Origin: Acidobacteriota bacterium
Lineage (GTDB): Bacteria > Acidobacteriota > UBA6911
DNA: 32,252 bases
Assembly: GCA_016933615.1 (NCBI GenBank)
Contig: JAFGAO010000249.1
Span: forward strand, 1-32,252
Direction of reading: 5' to 3'
Under the pieces are notes generated by a model. That model was not told the origin of the DNA, ran no database searches, and was given only the letters and a program-made list of their open reading frames with translations. Position numbers and translations under genes: made by a program. Of the stretch, positions 14,114-22,874 are shown one piece after another (position 1 is the first letter of the stretch; each line of letters starts with the position of its first letter).

Positions 14114-15982
14114 TTATTCCCAGCCGCTCGTCAAACCCATTCCCTCCGAAAAATACCCGATCGCCTCGATCTCGTGTATCTTCCCGCCGCGGATCTTAAG
14201 GACGTGGGCGGCCGGAAACTCGAACGGCCCCCACTCGTTGAGGCGCTCGGTGACGCCGGGCACTCCGGTAATTCTCATAACCTTGGGCTCCCCGCTGTGG
14301 CGGAATATGGAAAAGGCGAACACCAGGCCTTTTTCCTCGTCCACGGCAAAAACGCGCCGGTCGGTGATGTCGGTGATGTAGCCGAAGGTTCCGGTGCTTA
14401 TCTGCTCTCCGCACTTCATCTTGCGGAACACCGAGAAGTCGTCCTCGGCCGCCTCCTCGGGCGTCTGGGTCTTATCGTTGGCCGAGATGCCGCCGTTTTC
14501 CCTGCGCTGGCATTCGTCGGCAAAGGGAGCGATATCCCCGTTACCCCGCACGATCGCATCATAATAGGAATTGGCTATTGCGCGCATCCTCTCGTTGGGG
14601 ACCCGCTCGAGCTTGGGCAGCCTTTCGAGCAGCGCCGGGCGCACTTTCGACATGTTGGGATTGAGAGGTTCTCCCTGCGCGACGTGAATCACCAGATGGT
14701 CCATCTTCTCGACCTGATGATCCGCAACCTTCAGCCGGATCGCGGCGATGGTCGGCTTTTCATTTTCTTCAATCACGCCCATAAACGCGACCTCTCCCTG
14801 TTCGGGGTCGGCCACGATTATCTTGAAATCGGTCGGTCCGGCGGTGGCCGTTTTCCACAATCCCTTGCCGATCGGGATTTTTTCGGTATTCTCCACGAGC
14901 ATCGCATCGTCAGCGAGCGGGGCTTCCGAGGGATCGTTCTTCGCCAGGGCGGCCAGATAGCGGTCCATGATATCGGCCAGGCATTTACTCGTACAGCTCC
15001 AGCCGTCGGATGCCTGGTACGGTATGCCGACGCATGCCATCGCTTCGATCTCGTGGATTTTCCCGCTTCTGATCTTGTAAATATGGGCCGCCCCTACGCT
15101 GAACTGCCCCCACTCGTTGGCACGCTCGGTATACCCGGGCACATTGCGAACAGGCAGCGGATCCGGTTCGCCGTCGTGGTTGAACATGGAGAAGATCATA
15201 ACCAGGCCCATTTCCTCGTCCACGGCCGCCACACGCCGCTGATTGATGTCCGTGATATAGGCCATAACCCCGGTGCTGAGCTGTTCTCCGCACTTCATCC
15301 GCCCGAACCGGGCCAGGGATCCGATAGCCTCGGCATCCTTGGGAAGAGGGGCCTGGCTATTGGCGGACGGTATGCCGCCTTCATGCCGCCGGCACTCCTC
15401 GGCAAAAGGCGCGACGGTTCCGTCGCTCTGCTCGATCGCGTCATAATAAGCGAGGGAGGCTTGCACCATCGCTTCGCGGGAGGTTTTTTCGGATTCCGGG
15501 AGGGGTTCTATCAGGCCCGGACGGGGCTTCATAAGACCGGCCGGCATAGGGTCGCCGATCTGCCGCCATATCATGTGATCGATCTCTGTAATCTCGCCGT
15601 TTTCCAGTTTAAGCCGTACTCCCAGCTGGATCGGTTTGCCGTTTTCCTCGAGGAGGCCCATATAGCCGACCCGTCCTTGGCCGGGATCGGCAACATGGAT
15701 CTTATAATCCGTCGTCCCGGGGCCGGTCGCGTTTTCCCACAGTCCCTTGCCTATGGGCGTGACTTCGGTGTTTTCCACCAGCTTCACTCTCTTTGCCAGC
15801 GGAAGGCCGGCGGGATCGTGCCGCACCAGGGCCGCCAGGTATTGATCCATTAAATCAACGAGGTAGGCCCGATCGTAGCGGATCGGGGAAGGCAAACCGG
15901 CGGCTTTCTTTTTTGAAGCGCAGGCGCAGGTAAAGACAATGATGGTGAGCAAAACACCGGTGAAAATAGTCGCTTTTTTCAT
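14114..15982 (-). CDS. Exported protein with two tandem copies of a SnoaL/DUF8021-like module
   Basis: A 622-residue exported protein. The N-terminal KKATIFTGVLLTIIVFTCAC is a signal sequence ending in Cys residues, probably a lipoprotein signal with an imperfect lipobox. The rest is two homologous halves (about 35-330 and 340-622). Each starts LxDxMDxYLAALxxxDPxxxPLA, continues with LVENTExxPIGKGLW, DYKIHVADP or DFKIIVADP and a GE(Q/K)-ISTG segment, and ends GKIHEIEA. Each half itself contains two SnoaL-like (NTF2-fold) parts. Related DUF8021 proteins are uncharacterised; the fold often forms small-molecule pockets. The ATG at 15982 is backed by a GGGGGGCGG ribosome site; a 6-bp hairpin (16003-16019) sits just upstream. 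It stands alone, divergent from the MFS gene. Confidence 0.8.
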   Translation of the reverse strand: MKKATIFTGVLLTIIVFTCACASKKKAAGLPSPIRYDRAYLVDLMDQYLAALVRHDPAGLPLAKRVKLVENTEVTPIGKGLWENATGPGTTDYKIHVADPGQGRVGYMGLLEENGKPIQLGVRLKLENGEITEIDHMIWRQIGDPMPAGLMKPRPGLIEPLPESEKTSREAMVQASLAYYDAIEQSDGTVAPFAEECRRHEGGIPSANSQAPLPKDAEAIGSLARFGRMKCGEQLSTGVMAYITDINQRRVAAVDEEMGLVMIFSMFNHDGEPDPLPVRNVPGYTERANEWGQFSVGAAHIYKIRSGKIHEIEAMACVGIPYQASDGWSCTSKCLADIMDRYLAALAKNDPSEAPLADDAMLVENTEKIPIGKGLWKTATAGPTDFKIIVADPEQGEVAFMGVIEENEKPTIAAIRLKVADHQVEKMDHLVIHVAQGEPLNPNMSKVRPALLERLPKLERVPNERMRAIANSYYDAIVRGNGDIAPFADECQRRENGGISANDKTQTPEEAAEDDFSVFRKMKCGEQISTGTFGYITDITDRRVFAVDEEKGLVFAFSIFRHSGEPKVMRITGVPGVTERLNEWGPFEFPAAHVLKIRGGKIHEIEAIGYFSEGMGLTSGWE

Positions 15983-16427
15983 AAACCGCCCCCCTGTCTG
16001 CACCCTGCAAAGGGCAGGGCTGCCGATGAATATTCTAGTGCCGGCCCCGGGATTTCTTTTTTAACTCTGATTCGATTGTACTACAGGAGGGGAAAAGAAA
16101 CCCGAATTTCCGACCCGCGGGTCCTTCATCGTTTGCTTCGATGCGCCTTTTTCGTGCAGTATCCGCGAAGCGGAAGCGGATTTCTTTGCATCAGGCGGAT
16201 GCGCCGCGACATTTTTCTACAAAACGGCCCCGACTTTGGATTATGATCAGCTCCGTATTCATTTTCTTATTGAAGGATTTTCCCCGAGAGATTTTACGCA
16301 TCCATGAAGGGTGCAGCCGTTGGCGTATAAATGATTGAATCAGGAGACTGAACGGACCGTAAATGAAGGACCCGCTCGGGACCGTCCGTATACGCCTATT
16401 GTCCGCAATTCGCGCAAGGAGAATCGA
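15983..16427. other. Divergent intergenic region before the MFS transporter
   Basis: These 445 bases separate divergently transcribed genes and hold no gene I can support. CCCTGC/GCAGGG (16003-16008, 16014-16019) makes a hairpin in the SnoaL-like gene's leader. ATCCGC/GCGGAT (16161-16166, 16176-16181) makes another. A 65-codon frame at 16141-16338 lacks a ribosome site and family-like sequence. No clear promoter stands out on either strand. Confidence 0.5.
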
Positions 16428-17648
16428 ATGAGCCAGCAAACATCAGTACTAGAGAAAGAAACTCCGAAAATACCCGCCTATGCCTGGTTTATACTGTTTG
16501 TGGTCTATATGGCGACCGTGATAGCGCCCCTGAACCTGTCCAAGGTCCCGCCGATATTGCCCCTGCTCAGAGAGACATTCGGCCTGAACTACGGCAGCGC
16601 CGGACAGCTGATATCCATATTTTCCATCATGGGATTTGTTCTGGCGCTCCCGGCCGGATTCATCCTGCAGAAAATCGGAATTAAGATTACCATTCTTATC
16701 TCCGTGGGATCCCTCATGATCGGATCCGCGCTGGGCGCCCTGGCCGACGGAGCTTTGCTTCTGTTTTTCGGCCGCTTCGTTGAAGGAACCGGCATGGGGC
16801 TGGTCATGGTGGCGGCCCCGGCGGCGATTTCCGCATGGTTTCCGGCTCAAAAACGCGGCCTTCCGATGGGATTATGGGCCAGCTCCGTGGGGGTTGGAAC
16901 CATTGTGGCCCTGAACCTCGCCCCGATGCTGGTCGAGGCATACAGCTGGCAGGCCGTATGGTGGACCGGTGCGGCGATTGCGGCCTTCGCCTTCGTACTG
17001 TTCGGAATATTTTTCCGGATGCCCAAGGGAGATGAAATCCAGGAGCCGCCCGCGCAAACCTCCCCGGGTGCCAAACCCGCGAGCCTGACAAAGGCCATGG
17101 CCAACTACAGCCTCTGGATGGTCGCCATAGCCTTCGGCATGTACAACCTTACGGTTATGGCCTGGAATAATTTCTATCCGGATTTCCTGGCAACGGTGCG
17201 CGGATATTCCATGGCCGGAGCGTCCTTCATTACAAGCCTGCTGATGATGTTCAGCATCTTTGCCGCTCCGCTGGGAGGCTTCATATCGGACCGCATCGGA
17301 TCGCGCAAAAAGGTCATCCTCATCCCGTACGTGATCCTGACGTTTCTGTTCCTGCTCCCCTTCAATGTGACGGGATGGATGATTCCGGGCGTCATGATTT
17401 TAGCCGGTATCATGGTGGGCGCCATCGCTCCGGTCATCCTCGCCGCCGTTCCGGAGATTATGAAGAAACCCGAAACGATCGGGATCGGCATGGGCGTCGC
17501 CGCCTTGTGCCAGAACCTGGGAATGTATATCGGCCCGGCTCTTTTCGGGCAGCTCCTGGAGATCACGGCCTGGCCGACGGCTGGGTACCTGATGATCCCG
17601 CTTTGCCTGATTGGAATCATCGCCGCCTGGACGGCAAAAATAAGGTAG
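16428..17648 (+). CDS. Major facilitator superfamily transporter (CynX/NarK-like)
   Basis: A 406-residue inner-membrane transporter with about 12 hydrophobic segments in two six-helix halves. The intracellular loop between helices 2 and 3 reads GFILQKIGIK, and the matching second-half loop is GGFISDRIGSRKK, the MFS G-x3-D-R-x-G-x-R/K signature. The helix 4-6 region (GTGMGLVMVAAPAAISAWFP and the following QKRGLPMGLWASS) recalls cyanate/nitrate-type MFS carriers (CynX, NarK), so a small anion or organic acid is plausible but unproven. The ATG at 16428 is fixed by AAGGAGA about six bases upstream; longer in-frame starts (16335) lack ribosome sites. It is apparently monocistronic. A weak AGGGCG/CGCCCT hairpin (17647-17674) overlaps its end. 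Confidence 0.88.
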   Translation: MSQQTSVLEKETPKIPAYAWFILFVVYMATVIAPLNLSKVPPILPLLRETFGLNYGSAGQLISIFSIMGFVLALPAGFILQKIGIKITILISVGSLMIGSALGALADGALLLFFGRFVEGTGMGLVMVAAPAAISAWFPAQKRGLPMGLWASSVGVGTIVALNLAPMLVEAYSWQAVWWTGAAIAAFAFVLFGIFFRMPKGDEIQEPPAQTSPGAKPASLTKAMANYSLWMVAIAFGMYNLTVMAWNNFYPDFLATVRGYSMAGASFITSLLMMFSIFAAPLGGFISDRIGSRKKVILIPYVILTFLFLLPFNVTGWMIPGVMILAGIMVGAIAPVILAAVPEIMKKPETIGIGMGVAALCQNLGMYIGPALFGQLLEITAWPTAGYLMIPLCLIGIIAAWTAKIR

Positions 17649-17745
17649 GGCGCGGCACGCACTCTTCACGCCCTGAAAAGAAGCGGCAGGGAGGGGTGAA
17701 GGTACGTTCCGTCGGAGGCAGTTTCCCGGAATAGCGGGCTGAGCA

Positions 17746-17828
17746 GACTTTGACAACCGGACCGACAACTGAGGGTCCCTTCAAATGTTTTCAATGACCT
17801 ACAGGATCCCTCTCCAGTTGTCAAAGTC
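17746..17828. repeat. 83-bp palindromic element with alternative pairings
   Basis: GACTTTGACAAC (17746-17757) and GTTGTCAAAGTC (17817-17828) are perfect 12-bp inverted repeats. Inside, GACAACTG (17764-17771) pairs with CAGTTGTC (17815-17822), and GAGGG (17771-17775) with CCCTC (17808-17812), so the two stems compete for the right arm. GGGCT flanks the element at 17736-17740 and 17829-17833. It lies between the convergent MFS and metV genes. It may be a miniature mobile element or repetitive palindrome, or an unusual bidirectional terminator. No U-tract is present. Confidence 0.5.
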
Positions 17829-17831
17829 GGG

Positions 17832-18500
17832 CTAGACCTGGTGCTCCTTGCGGACGACTTTGCGCGCACCACCGTACCACGCGGTGCTCCAGTCCTTGGG
17901 CATGACGATTTCTTCAAGCCGGTCCAGCTGGCCGATAGCCTTGAGACGCTTGTAAATCAGCTGCCACGCGCAGGGCCGGTCGGGATTCACTTCGCAGTGG
18001 TCCTCGGTCGATCCGCCGCACGGCCCGTTCAGCAACCGTTTCGCGCAGCGCGTCACCGGGCAGATGCCGCCGAAATGCGCCAGCACGCAATCGCCGCAGC
18101 CCAGGCATTTTTCGTTCCAGACAGCCTGCTCCTCGAGAACTCCGAGAAACTGGGTGTTGAGCCCGGCATAAACCGGCTTCTCGGGAAACCGTTCCGCGAT
18201 CGCCTGCACCCCGGCCCCGCAGGCGAACGACACCACGGCCTCGACTTTGGAAACCGGCTCCGCCAGCTCCTTCAGAAACTCGTTGTCGCACTGCCTTTCA
18301 ATCGTGATCTGGCTTATCTCGATAGGATTCCGGTCCAGCTTGCGCGCCATTCGGACCGCGTAGGACGTGATACCGACTTCGCGCTCGCCGCCGGCGAGGC
18401 ACACCGACACACAGGTTCCGCAACCGACGAACAGAACCTTCCTATGCGCCGATATGATATCCTTCAGTTCGGTTATGGATTTAGGTGAAGCAACTATCAT
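17832..18500 (-). CDS. metV: MetV, Fe-S partner of methylene-THF reductase (MTHFR C-terminal domain protein)
   Basis: A 222-residue cytoplasmic iron-sulfur protein of the MTHFR_C type, which pairs with MetF in acetogens and other anaerobes and passes electrons to its flavin. Cysteines occur in the family pattern: Cys27, Cys30 and Cys34 (VGCGTCVSVC), Cys71, Cys94 (FACGAGVQ), then a dense C-terminal set at 132, 135, 138, 147, 152, 161, 169 and 177 (KCLGCGDCVLAHFGGICPVT followed by RCAKRLLNGPCGG). The latter suits at least one [4Fe-4S] cluster. The ATG at 18500 has AGGAA eight bases upstream; a longer frame from 18590 has no homology. It is the last gene of the cluster, 96 bases after the glutaminase subunit and about 5.9 kb from metF. 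In known operons metV adjoins metF; here the glutamate synthase genes lie between them. Confidence 0.88.
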   Translation of the reverse strand: MIVASPKSITELKDIISAHRKVLFVGCGTCVSVCLAGGEREVGITSYAVRMARKLDRNPIEISQITIERQCDNEFLKELAEPVSKVEAVVSFACGAGVQAIAERFPEKPVYAGLNTQFLGVLEEQAVWNEKCLGCGDCVLAHFGGICPVTRCAKRLLNGPCGGSTEDHCEVNPDRPCAWQLIYKRLKAIGQLDRLEEIVMPKDWSTAWYGGARKVVRKEHQV

Positions 18501-18596
18501 GATATTTCCTACACTTTCTTTCTGTGGGGACCGGATGCGCACCCGCCGAAGTAAACCAAATGACACATCCCTCCCTGCAAGCTTCCTCAATGCAAG

Positions 18597-21221
18597 TCAA
18601 TAATCGTCCTCTTCAACCGGCGCTCCGCCCGCCAGCACCGAAAGTTTCACCGCGCTGACTTTCCGGTACACCTCCTGGGGCGGCCTGCTTTGGCCGCCAA
18701 CGGTCAGCAGATCCTGCACTCGTATTCCGAATAGCCTTTCATTTTCTTCAAGGTAAGGACGGATCAGATTCCAGTCCGCCTCGGTCAAAGAGGAAAGTAC
18801 GCCCCCGTTCAGCTGGCCTTTGACCACCTGTTGATGGGGATCCCGCATATATATGGCGCCGCCGCTGGCCAGCGAGAAAAGATTGCTCCCCGGATAGGGG
18901 ACCGGCTGGGGAATGAGCCGGCCCCGCCCGTCGAATTCCATCCCGTTGAGGATGACGAACCCGCCGTCGGCAAGGGGGTCGCCCGCCATGAAGGACTCCG
19001 CGAGGAAGTCCAGAGAGGTTCCGTTGATCACGACGCGGGGCCGCCCCACGGCATTGATCAAAGGCCGCCCGGCGGCGTTTCCCAGAACAAAAACCTCGCC
19101 GCCCTTGGCTCCGTACATGAATGTCTGTCCGACATCCCCGTAAATGACGAGCTTTCCGCGGTTCGCGATCTGGGCCACCTGGTCCTGGGCATTCCCGTGA
19201 ATATGAATCTCCAGACCGTCCATACCGCTGGCGGCATAGTCCCCGTCCGATCCGTAGAGATCGATGCGCACGCCGTCCGTCCTTTCCCCCAGACCGGCGC
19301 CGTGGAATCTCTGGCCGCGGAGCCGGTAACAGACAAACTTCCTCCAGCCCAGTTCGTACCCTTTGCGAATCAACAGCGCATCGCAGTCGTCGCCTTCCGG
19401 GGGAAAGCCCCGCGCATCGATGATTAATGCTTCTTCGCCTTTTCCTGGGGCGGCGATCCGTTCCCGGCTGGACCACGTCAACCGGCGCCAGTAGCCGCTC
19501 TGGGGTTCTTCGAAAAGAGGGGCGCTGTCGAAAAGCTTCTCGAGCGCATCCTCGACAACCCGGATCACGGAGGCGCGCCGCTTCTCGCCGGTGTAGTAGC
19601 GCCGGTCGTGCAGCATCGTCAGCGCCGCAATCGCGGTACGCCGCGAACCGGCGTCGCGGGCGCCCTCGACCACAAGCCGGCAGAACCGCCCGAGGTCCGC
19701 CGCATCCCAGCAGTGGAGGCCGCACGCATGGTCGAAAAGCTCCCCGGCTTCCCCTTGATCGAGATGCCCGGACACCAGTTCCTTCATGGCGTTCGGGACC
19801 TTTTCATTGCCACCGTCTTCGGGGGCCGGGTCGCACCGGACGGTGCCGGCATCCAGGGTTACGGGGCGGCCGAACTTATCCGTGCAGGTCAGCTTCTTAC
19901 CGCCGTTGCCGTTGGATTCGATGGTGAATATAAAAGCGCCGCCGTCGGTATGGGATCCTCCCCGGGCGTTCCAGTACCTGTCGGCGACGGGGCAGAAACG
20001 AAGATCTTCCGCGGCGAGGCTTCTCAGCGTCGCATCGATCGCCTGTTTCTCGGAACAGATCAACCCGATCTGGACCTCCCCGTTGTCGGACAGAGCGAAC
20101 ACCTGGGGGCGCAGCATGGAAGTGTCGGTAATGCCGAGAAGCTGAACCTTCCTCTCGTCGGGTTTGCTGCGCGCAATGATGAAAAACCAAGGCCCGTCGG
20201 GCGAGGCATGAATGTGGGTCGCCTGAATCTGGCGGTATGTCTCCTTCTTTTCCGGCGGCAGCAGGTCGAAGTCCATCTCCGTTGTCGGGGCCAGGGCTTC
20301 GATGATATATTCCAGCGGATACTTGTACACGCGGTCCCAGAGGTCGAAAAGCTGCACCGAAACCTCGGTGTCCGTCAGAAACTGCTGCCGGATGTTCCTC
20401 TGGCGCAGGTATTCGCCGACGGAGTGGTAGTTGGCGAAATCCCCGTTGTGCACCAGGGCTTCGTTGAGGCCGACAAAAGGATGGGCCCCCCCGGGGTGCC
20501 ACACCCTGCCTTTGGTCGGATAGCGCTGGTGAGCGATCCATCCGTGCGCCTTGAAATCCTGAAGCTGGTAATACTGCACGTTCTGCTCGGCGTACCCCAC
20601 GATCTTGAAGACCAGCAGGTCGCGGCCGTGCGACAGCACAAATGCCCGCTTCTCGCCCAGGGAGGCATAGTAGGCCTCGTTTAGCCTGAAGGAATTCCTC
20701 CAGACGAATTCATCCTCGAGATCCCTGGAATCCATTTTTTCAAGACCGTTCTCTTGGGCGAAGGATTCGAGCACGTCCCGCTTCACGCGCGCCACATAGC
20801 GGTGTACGTCCGGGGGGCGGACCTCCAGCCCCGGGATATCCCGGTATTCGTCGATATGGGGCTGTCTTGTGGACAGGGCCACTTCAAAGTAAGGAAGAAT
20901 GTATTGGCGCTCGAGTTCCGCGTGGCAGTCCGGATCCAGAAGAGCGATCTGGTAGAGATAGTGGCTGTCCAGAACGTCGCGGGAAACCCCGATTTGTTCG
21001 CAGGTCAATCCCACGGCCGCGATGCCGCCGCCCTTGCCGTTGCCCCGATTCTGCATCTGAATGGAAGGCTCGTAGATGAATCTCCCCGCCAGGGGGATGT
21101 TGCAGGCAAAGCCCGTGACGCCGCACCCGCCTTCCTCGGCCGATTTTGAAAATGAGGAGAGGCCGCCGGCGCCGTACGCGCGCAACCGAGTCTCCAGAAG
21201 TTGTTTGGAAAAATCTTTCAC
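18597..21221 (-). CDS. Glutamate synthase glutaminase domain fused to GXGXG domain (GltB1-GltB3 fusion)
   Basis: An 874-residue protein joining two parts of glutamate synthase large subunit without the FMN synthase domain between them. Residues 1-32 look like a cleaved propeptide before the nucleophile Cys33 (EEGGCGVTG). The class-II amidotransferase continues with HQRYPTKG (Arg near 233), VHNGD (259-261) and a TDTE segment. A linker of about 200 residues leads to a GXGXG beta-helix (about 640-800: repeated G-x-x-G turns such as IHIHGNAQDQ, VIYGDVGQT, YGAKGGEVFVLGNAAGRP, VVINGTS). The amidotransferase half would release ammonia from glutamine for the synthase subunit. In methanogens these parts are separate genes; here they are fused. 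The start ATG overlaps the stop of the FMN-subunit gene (ATGA, 21218-21221), so the two are translationally coupled. The acceptor may be 2-oxoglutarate, but the neighbours leave room for another. Confidence 0.88.
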   Translation of the reverse strand: MKDFSKQLLETRLRAYGAGGLSSFSKSAEEGGCGVTGFACNIPLAGRFIYEPSIQMQNRGNGKGGGIAAVGLTCEQIGVSRDVLDSHYLYQIALLDPDCHAELERQYILPYFEVALSTRQPHIDEYRDIPGLEVRPPDVHRYVARVKRDVLESFAQENGLEKMDSRDLEDEFVWRNSFRLNEAYYASLGEKRAFVLSHGRDLLVFKIVGYAEQNVQYYQLQDFKAHGWIAHQRYPTKGRVWHPGGAHPFVGLNEALVHNGDFANYHSVGEYLRQRNIRQQFLTDTEVSVQLFDLWDRVYKYPLEYIIEALAPTTEMDFDLLPPEKKETYRQIQATHIHASPDGPWFFIIARSKPDERKVQLLGITDTSMLRPQVFALSDNGEVQIGLICSEKQAIDATLRSLAAEDLRFCPVADRYWNARGGSHTDGGAFIFTIESNGNGGKKLTCTDKFGRPVTLDAGTVRCDPAPEDGGNEKVPNAMKELVSGHLDQGEAGELFDHACGLHCWDAADLGRFCRLVVEGARDAGSRRTAIAALTMLHDRRYYTGEKRRASVIRVVEDALEKLFDSAPLFEEPQSGYWRRLTWSSRERIAAPGKGEEALIIDARGFPPEGDDCDALLIRKGYELGWRKFVCYRLRGQRFHGAGLGERTDGVRIDLYGSDGDYAASGMDGLEIHIHGNAQDQVAQIANRGKLVIYGDVGQTFMYGAKGGEVFVLGNAAGRPLINAVGRPRVVINGTSLDFLAESFMAGDPLADGGFVILNGMEFDGRGRLIPQPVPYPGSNLFSLASGGAIYMRDPHQQVVKGQLNGGVLSSLTEADWNLIRPYLEENERLFGIRVQDLLTVGGQSRPPQEVYRKVSAVKLSVLAGGAPVEEDDY

Positions 21222-22834
21222 TTGGCTACATCCTTGGTATTGATCGAATCGTCCATGTAACAGAGGAAATCCGTCCGCCCGCGAAGGCTTTGGATCGACG
21301 GCAGGCCCAGCTTCTTCAGTACGTAGATCATCTGTTCGCGCCAGGCGTTCTGTAGGTTGATCAGCCTTTGCGTGGCCCAGTCCAGGGGCATTAAGGCCAC
21401 CATTTCGGGATCGGTGGACGCTATCCCCCGCGGACAGCCCCGTCCGCTTTCACATGTGGAGCAACGCACGCAGCCGAGAGCGATCATTTCCGTCGTGCCG
21501 ATCACGACCCCGTCCGCCCCCAGCGCGATTGCCTTCAGGGCGTCGTAGGCGGTGCGGATGCCGCCCGAAGCGATCAGGGTGACTTTCTCCCGGATACTTT
21601 CCGCGGAGAGGAATTTATGAACCTTGGGGACGGCATATTCGATGGGCATCGCGATATTTTTCTTGGCGATGTCCGGCGCCGCGCCCGTTCCGCCGTAGCT
21701 GCCGTCGAGGTGAATGATATGCGCGCCGGCATAGAAGCTTCCGACCGCCACCATGTCCACATCGGTCGGGGTGGAGACCTTGACGCTGACCAGGCAGCGG
21801 GGATTCACCTCTTTTATCCAGTCCAGGTGTTTTTTATGGTCCTCGACGCTATAGACGCTGTGAAAAGGGAACGGGCTGAACAGTGCGTTGCCCGCGACGG
21901 CTCCGCGCATCTGGGCCACATCCGGCGTGTTCTTATCCCCGAGCAGGTGCCCCCCCAGTCCCGGTTTGGCGCCCTGCGCATACTTGAATTCAACGATGCG
22001 CACGCGCCGGATCGTTTCCTCCCGCACTCCGAACAGCCCGGTCGCCACTTGGGTGATCACATGATCATCGTAGGGCTTGAGCCTGTCCGGATACCCGCCC
22101 TCGCCCGTGCATGTGAAGCTGTTCCAGGCGGTCATCGCCCTTGCCTTGGCCAGAATCGTATGGATACTGACGGATCCGAAGCTCATTCCCCCGCCATATA
22201 CGGGAATATCGATACGGATCCTGGGCCGGTTGTCGCCGCGGCGGTTCAATTCCAGACCGGTATCCGCTTCCGGGCCGGAATTGGATGCCGGATCCTCAGG
22301 CTTATCCGCCAGAGCCCTATCGGGTTCGGAACCGTCCACTTCAAACTTGAACCGGATCCTGTCAAAGCCGCCGCCGGATTCTCCAAGGCGGTATTCCAGA
22401 TGGGCGGGCGGTCTATGTCCGGTTTCCGCCATATGCCATGTAGCCAGGACAAGATCGCTGGACCACCGGGGATCCCCTAGGCATTCGGCATTGGGGTTCA
22501 ACCGGACGCGGAGGGCATGGACCGGACACTGGCTTACGCAGTCCTGTCCTGTTTCCAGGCAGGCGGGGCCGATGCATCGATAATCCTGCGGCCGTATCGT
22601 GTATTTGTAACCTTCCGGCTTCGCGTGGACGCCGTAGGAGCAAACCTCGGCGCAGCGGCCGCAGGCGATGCAGTTCGCCAGCCGGTCCACTTTGAACTTT
22701 CCGATGGCGTTGCGGTACCGGTCGGGAGCCGGGCGGACTATGCGCTCCACGGTCTCCTGCGGATAATCGCTGTTCCCCGGACGCTGGTACCGTTCGTTGT
22801 TTTGCCTTTTCAGATCGGCGATGGTTGTCGTCAT
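21218..22834 (-). CDS. Ferredoxin-domain glutamate synthase FMN subunit (archaeal GltB2 type)
   Basis: The synthase core of 538 residues. An N-terminal two-cluster ferredoxin has Cys55, 58, 61, 65 (CIACGRCAEVC) and Cys87, 92, 99, 103. The FMN-binding TIM barrel follows, with YGGGMSFGSVS near 215, the CTGEGG and FKYAQGAKPGLGGHL catalytic loops, YGGTGAAP near 370, and the flavin phosphate loop IASGGIRTAYDALKAIALGA. The glutamate synthase cluster motif is at Cys455, 458, 461 and 467 (CVRCSTCESGRGCPRG). It should accept electrons through its ferredoxin domain rather than from a GltD NADPH subunit, which is absent here, and aminate 2-oxoglutarate with ammonia from the adjacent glutaminase subunit. 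The ATG at 22834 has AGGGG seven bases upstream. It is coupled to the next gene by a four-base overlap. Confidence 0.92.
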   Translation of the reverse strand: MTTTIADLKRQNNERYQRPGNSDYPQETVERIVRPAPDRYRNAIGKFKVDRLANCIACGRCAEVCSYGVHAKPEGYKYTIRPQDYRCIGPACLETGQDCVSQCPVHALRVRLNPNAECLGDPRWSSDLVLATWHMAETGHRPPAHLEYRLGESGGGFDRIRFKFEVDGSEPDRALADKPEDPASNSGPEADTGLELNRRGDNRPRIRIDIPVYGGGMSFGSVSIHTILAKARAMTAWNSFTCTGEGGYPDRLKPYDDHVITQVATGLFGVREETIRRVRIVEFKYAQGAKPGLGGHLLGDKNTPDVAQMRGAVAGNALFSPFPFHSVYSVEDHKKHLDWIKEVNPRCLVSVKVSTPTDVDMVAVGSFYAGAHIIHLDGSYGGTGAAPDIAKKNIAMPIEYAVPKVHKFLSAESIREKVTLIASGGIRTAYDALKAIALGADGVVIGTTEMIALGCVRCSTCESGRGCPRGIASTDPEMVALMPLDWATQRLINLQNAWREQMIYVLKKLGLPSIQSLRGRTDFLCYMDDSINTKDVAK

Positions 22835-22874
22835 GCGTTCCCCTATGTAATCAATTATCAGGCAAGTACGGGTA

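Noticed and set aside
14057-15853. 598-codon plus-strand frame
   Set aside because: Antisense to the duplicated SnoaL-like gene; its apparent internal repeat merely mirrors that duplication.
16141-16338. 65-codon plus-strand frame before the MFS gene
   Set aside because: The nearest Shine-Dalgarno-like sequence is about 50 bases away and the product resembles nothing.
17736-17833. GGGCT copies as target-site duplications of a mobile element
   Set aside because: The left copy is five bases away from the inverted repeat while the right one adjoins it, and five bases are too few to be meaningful alone.
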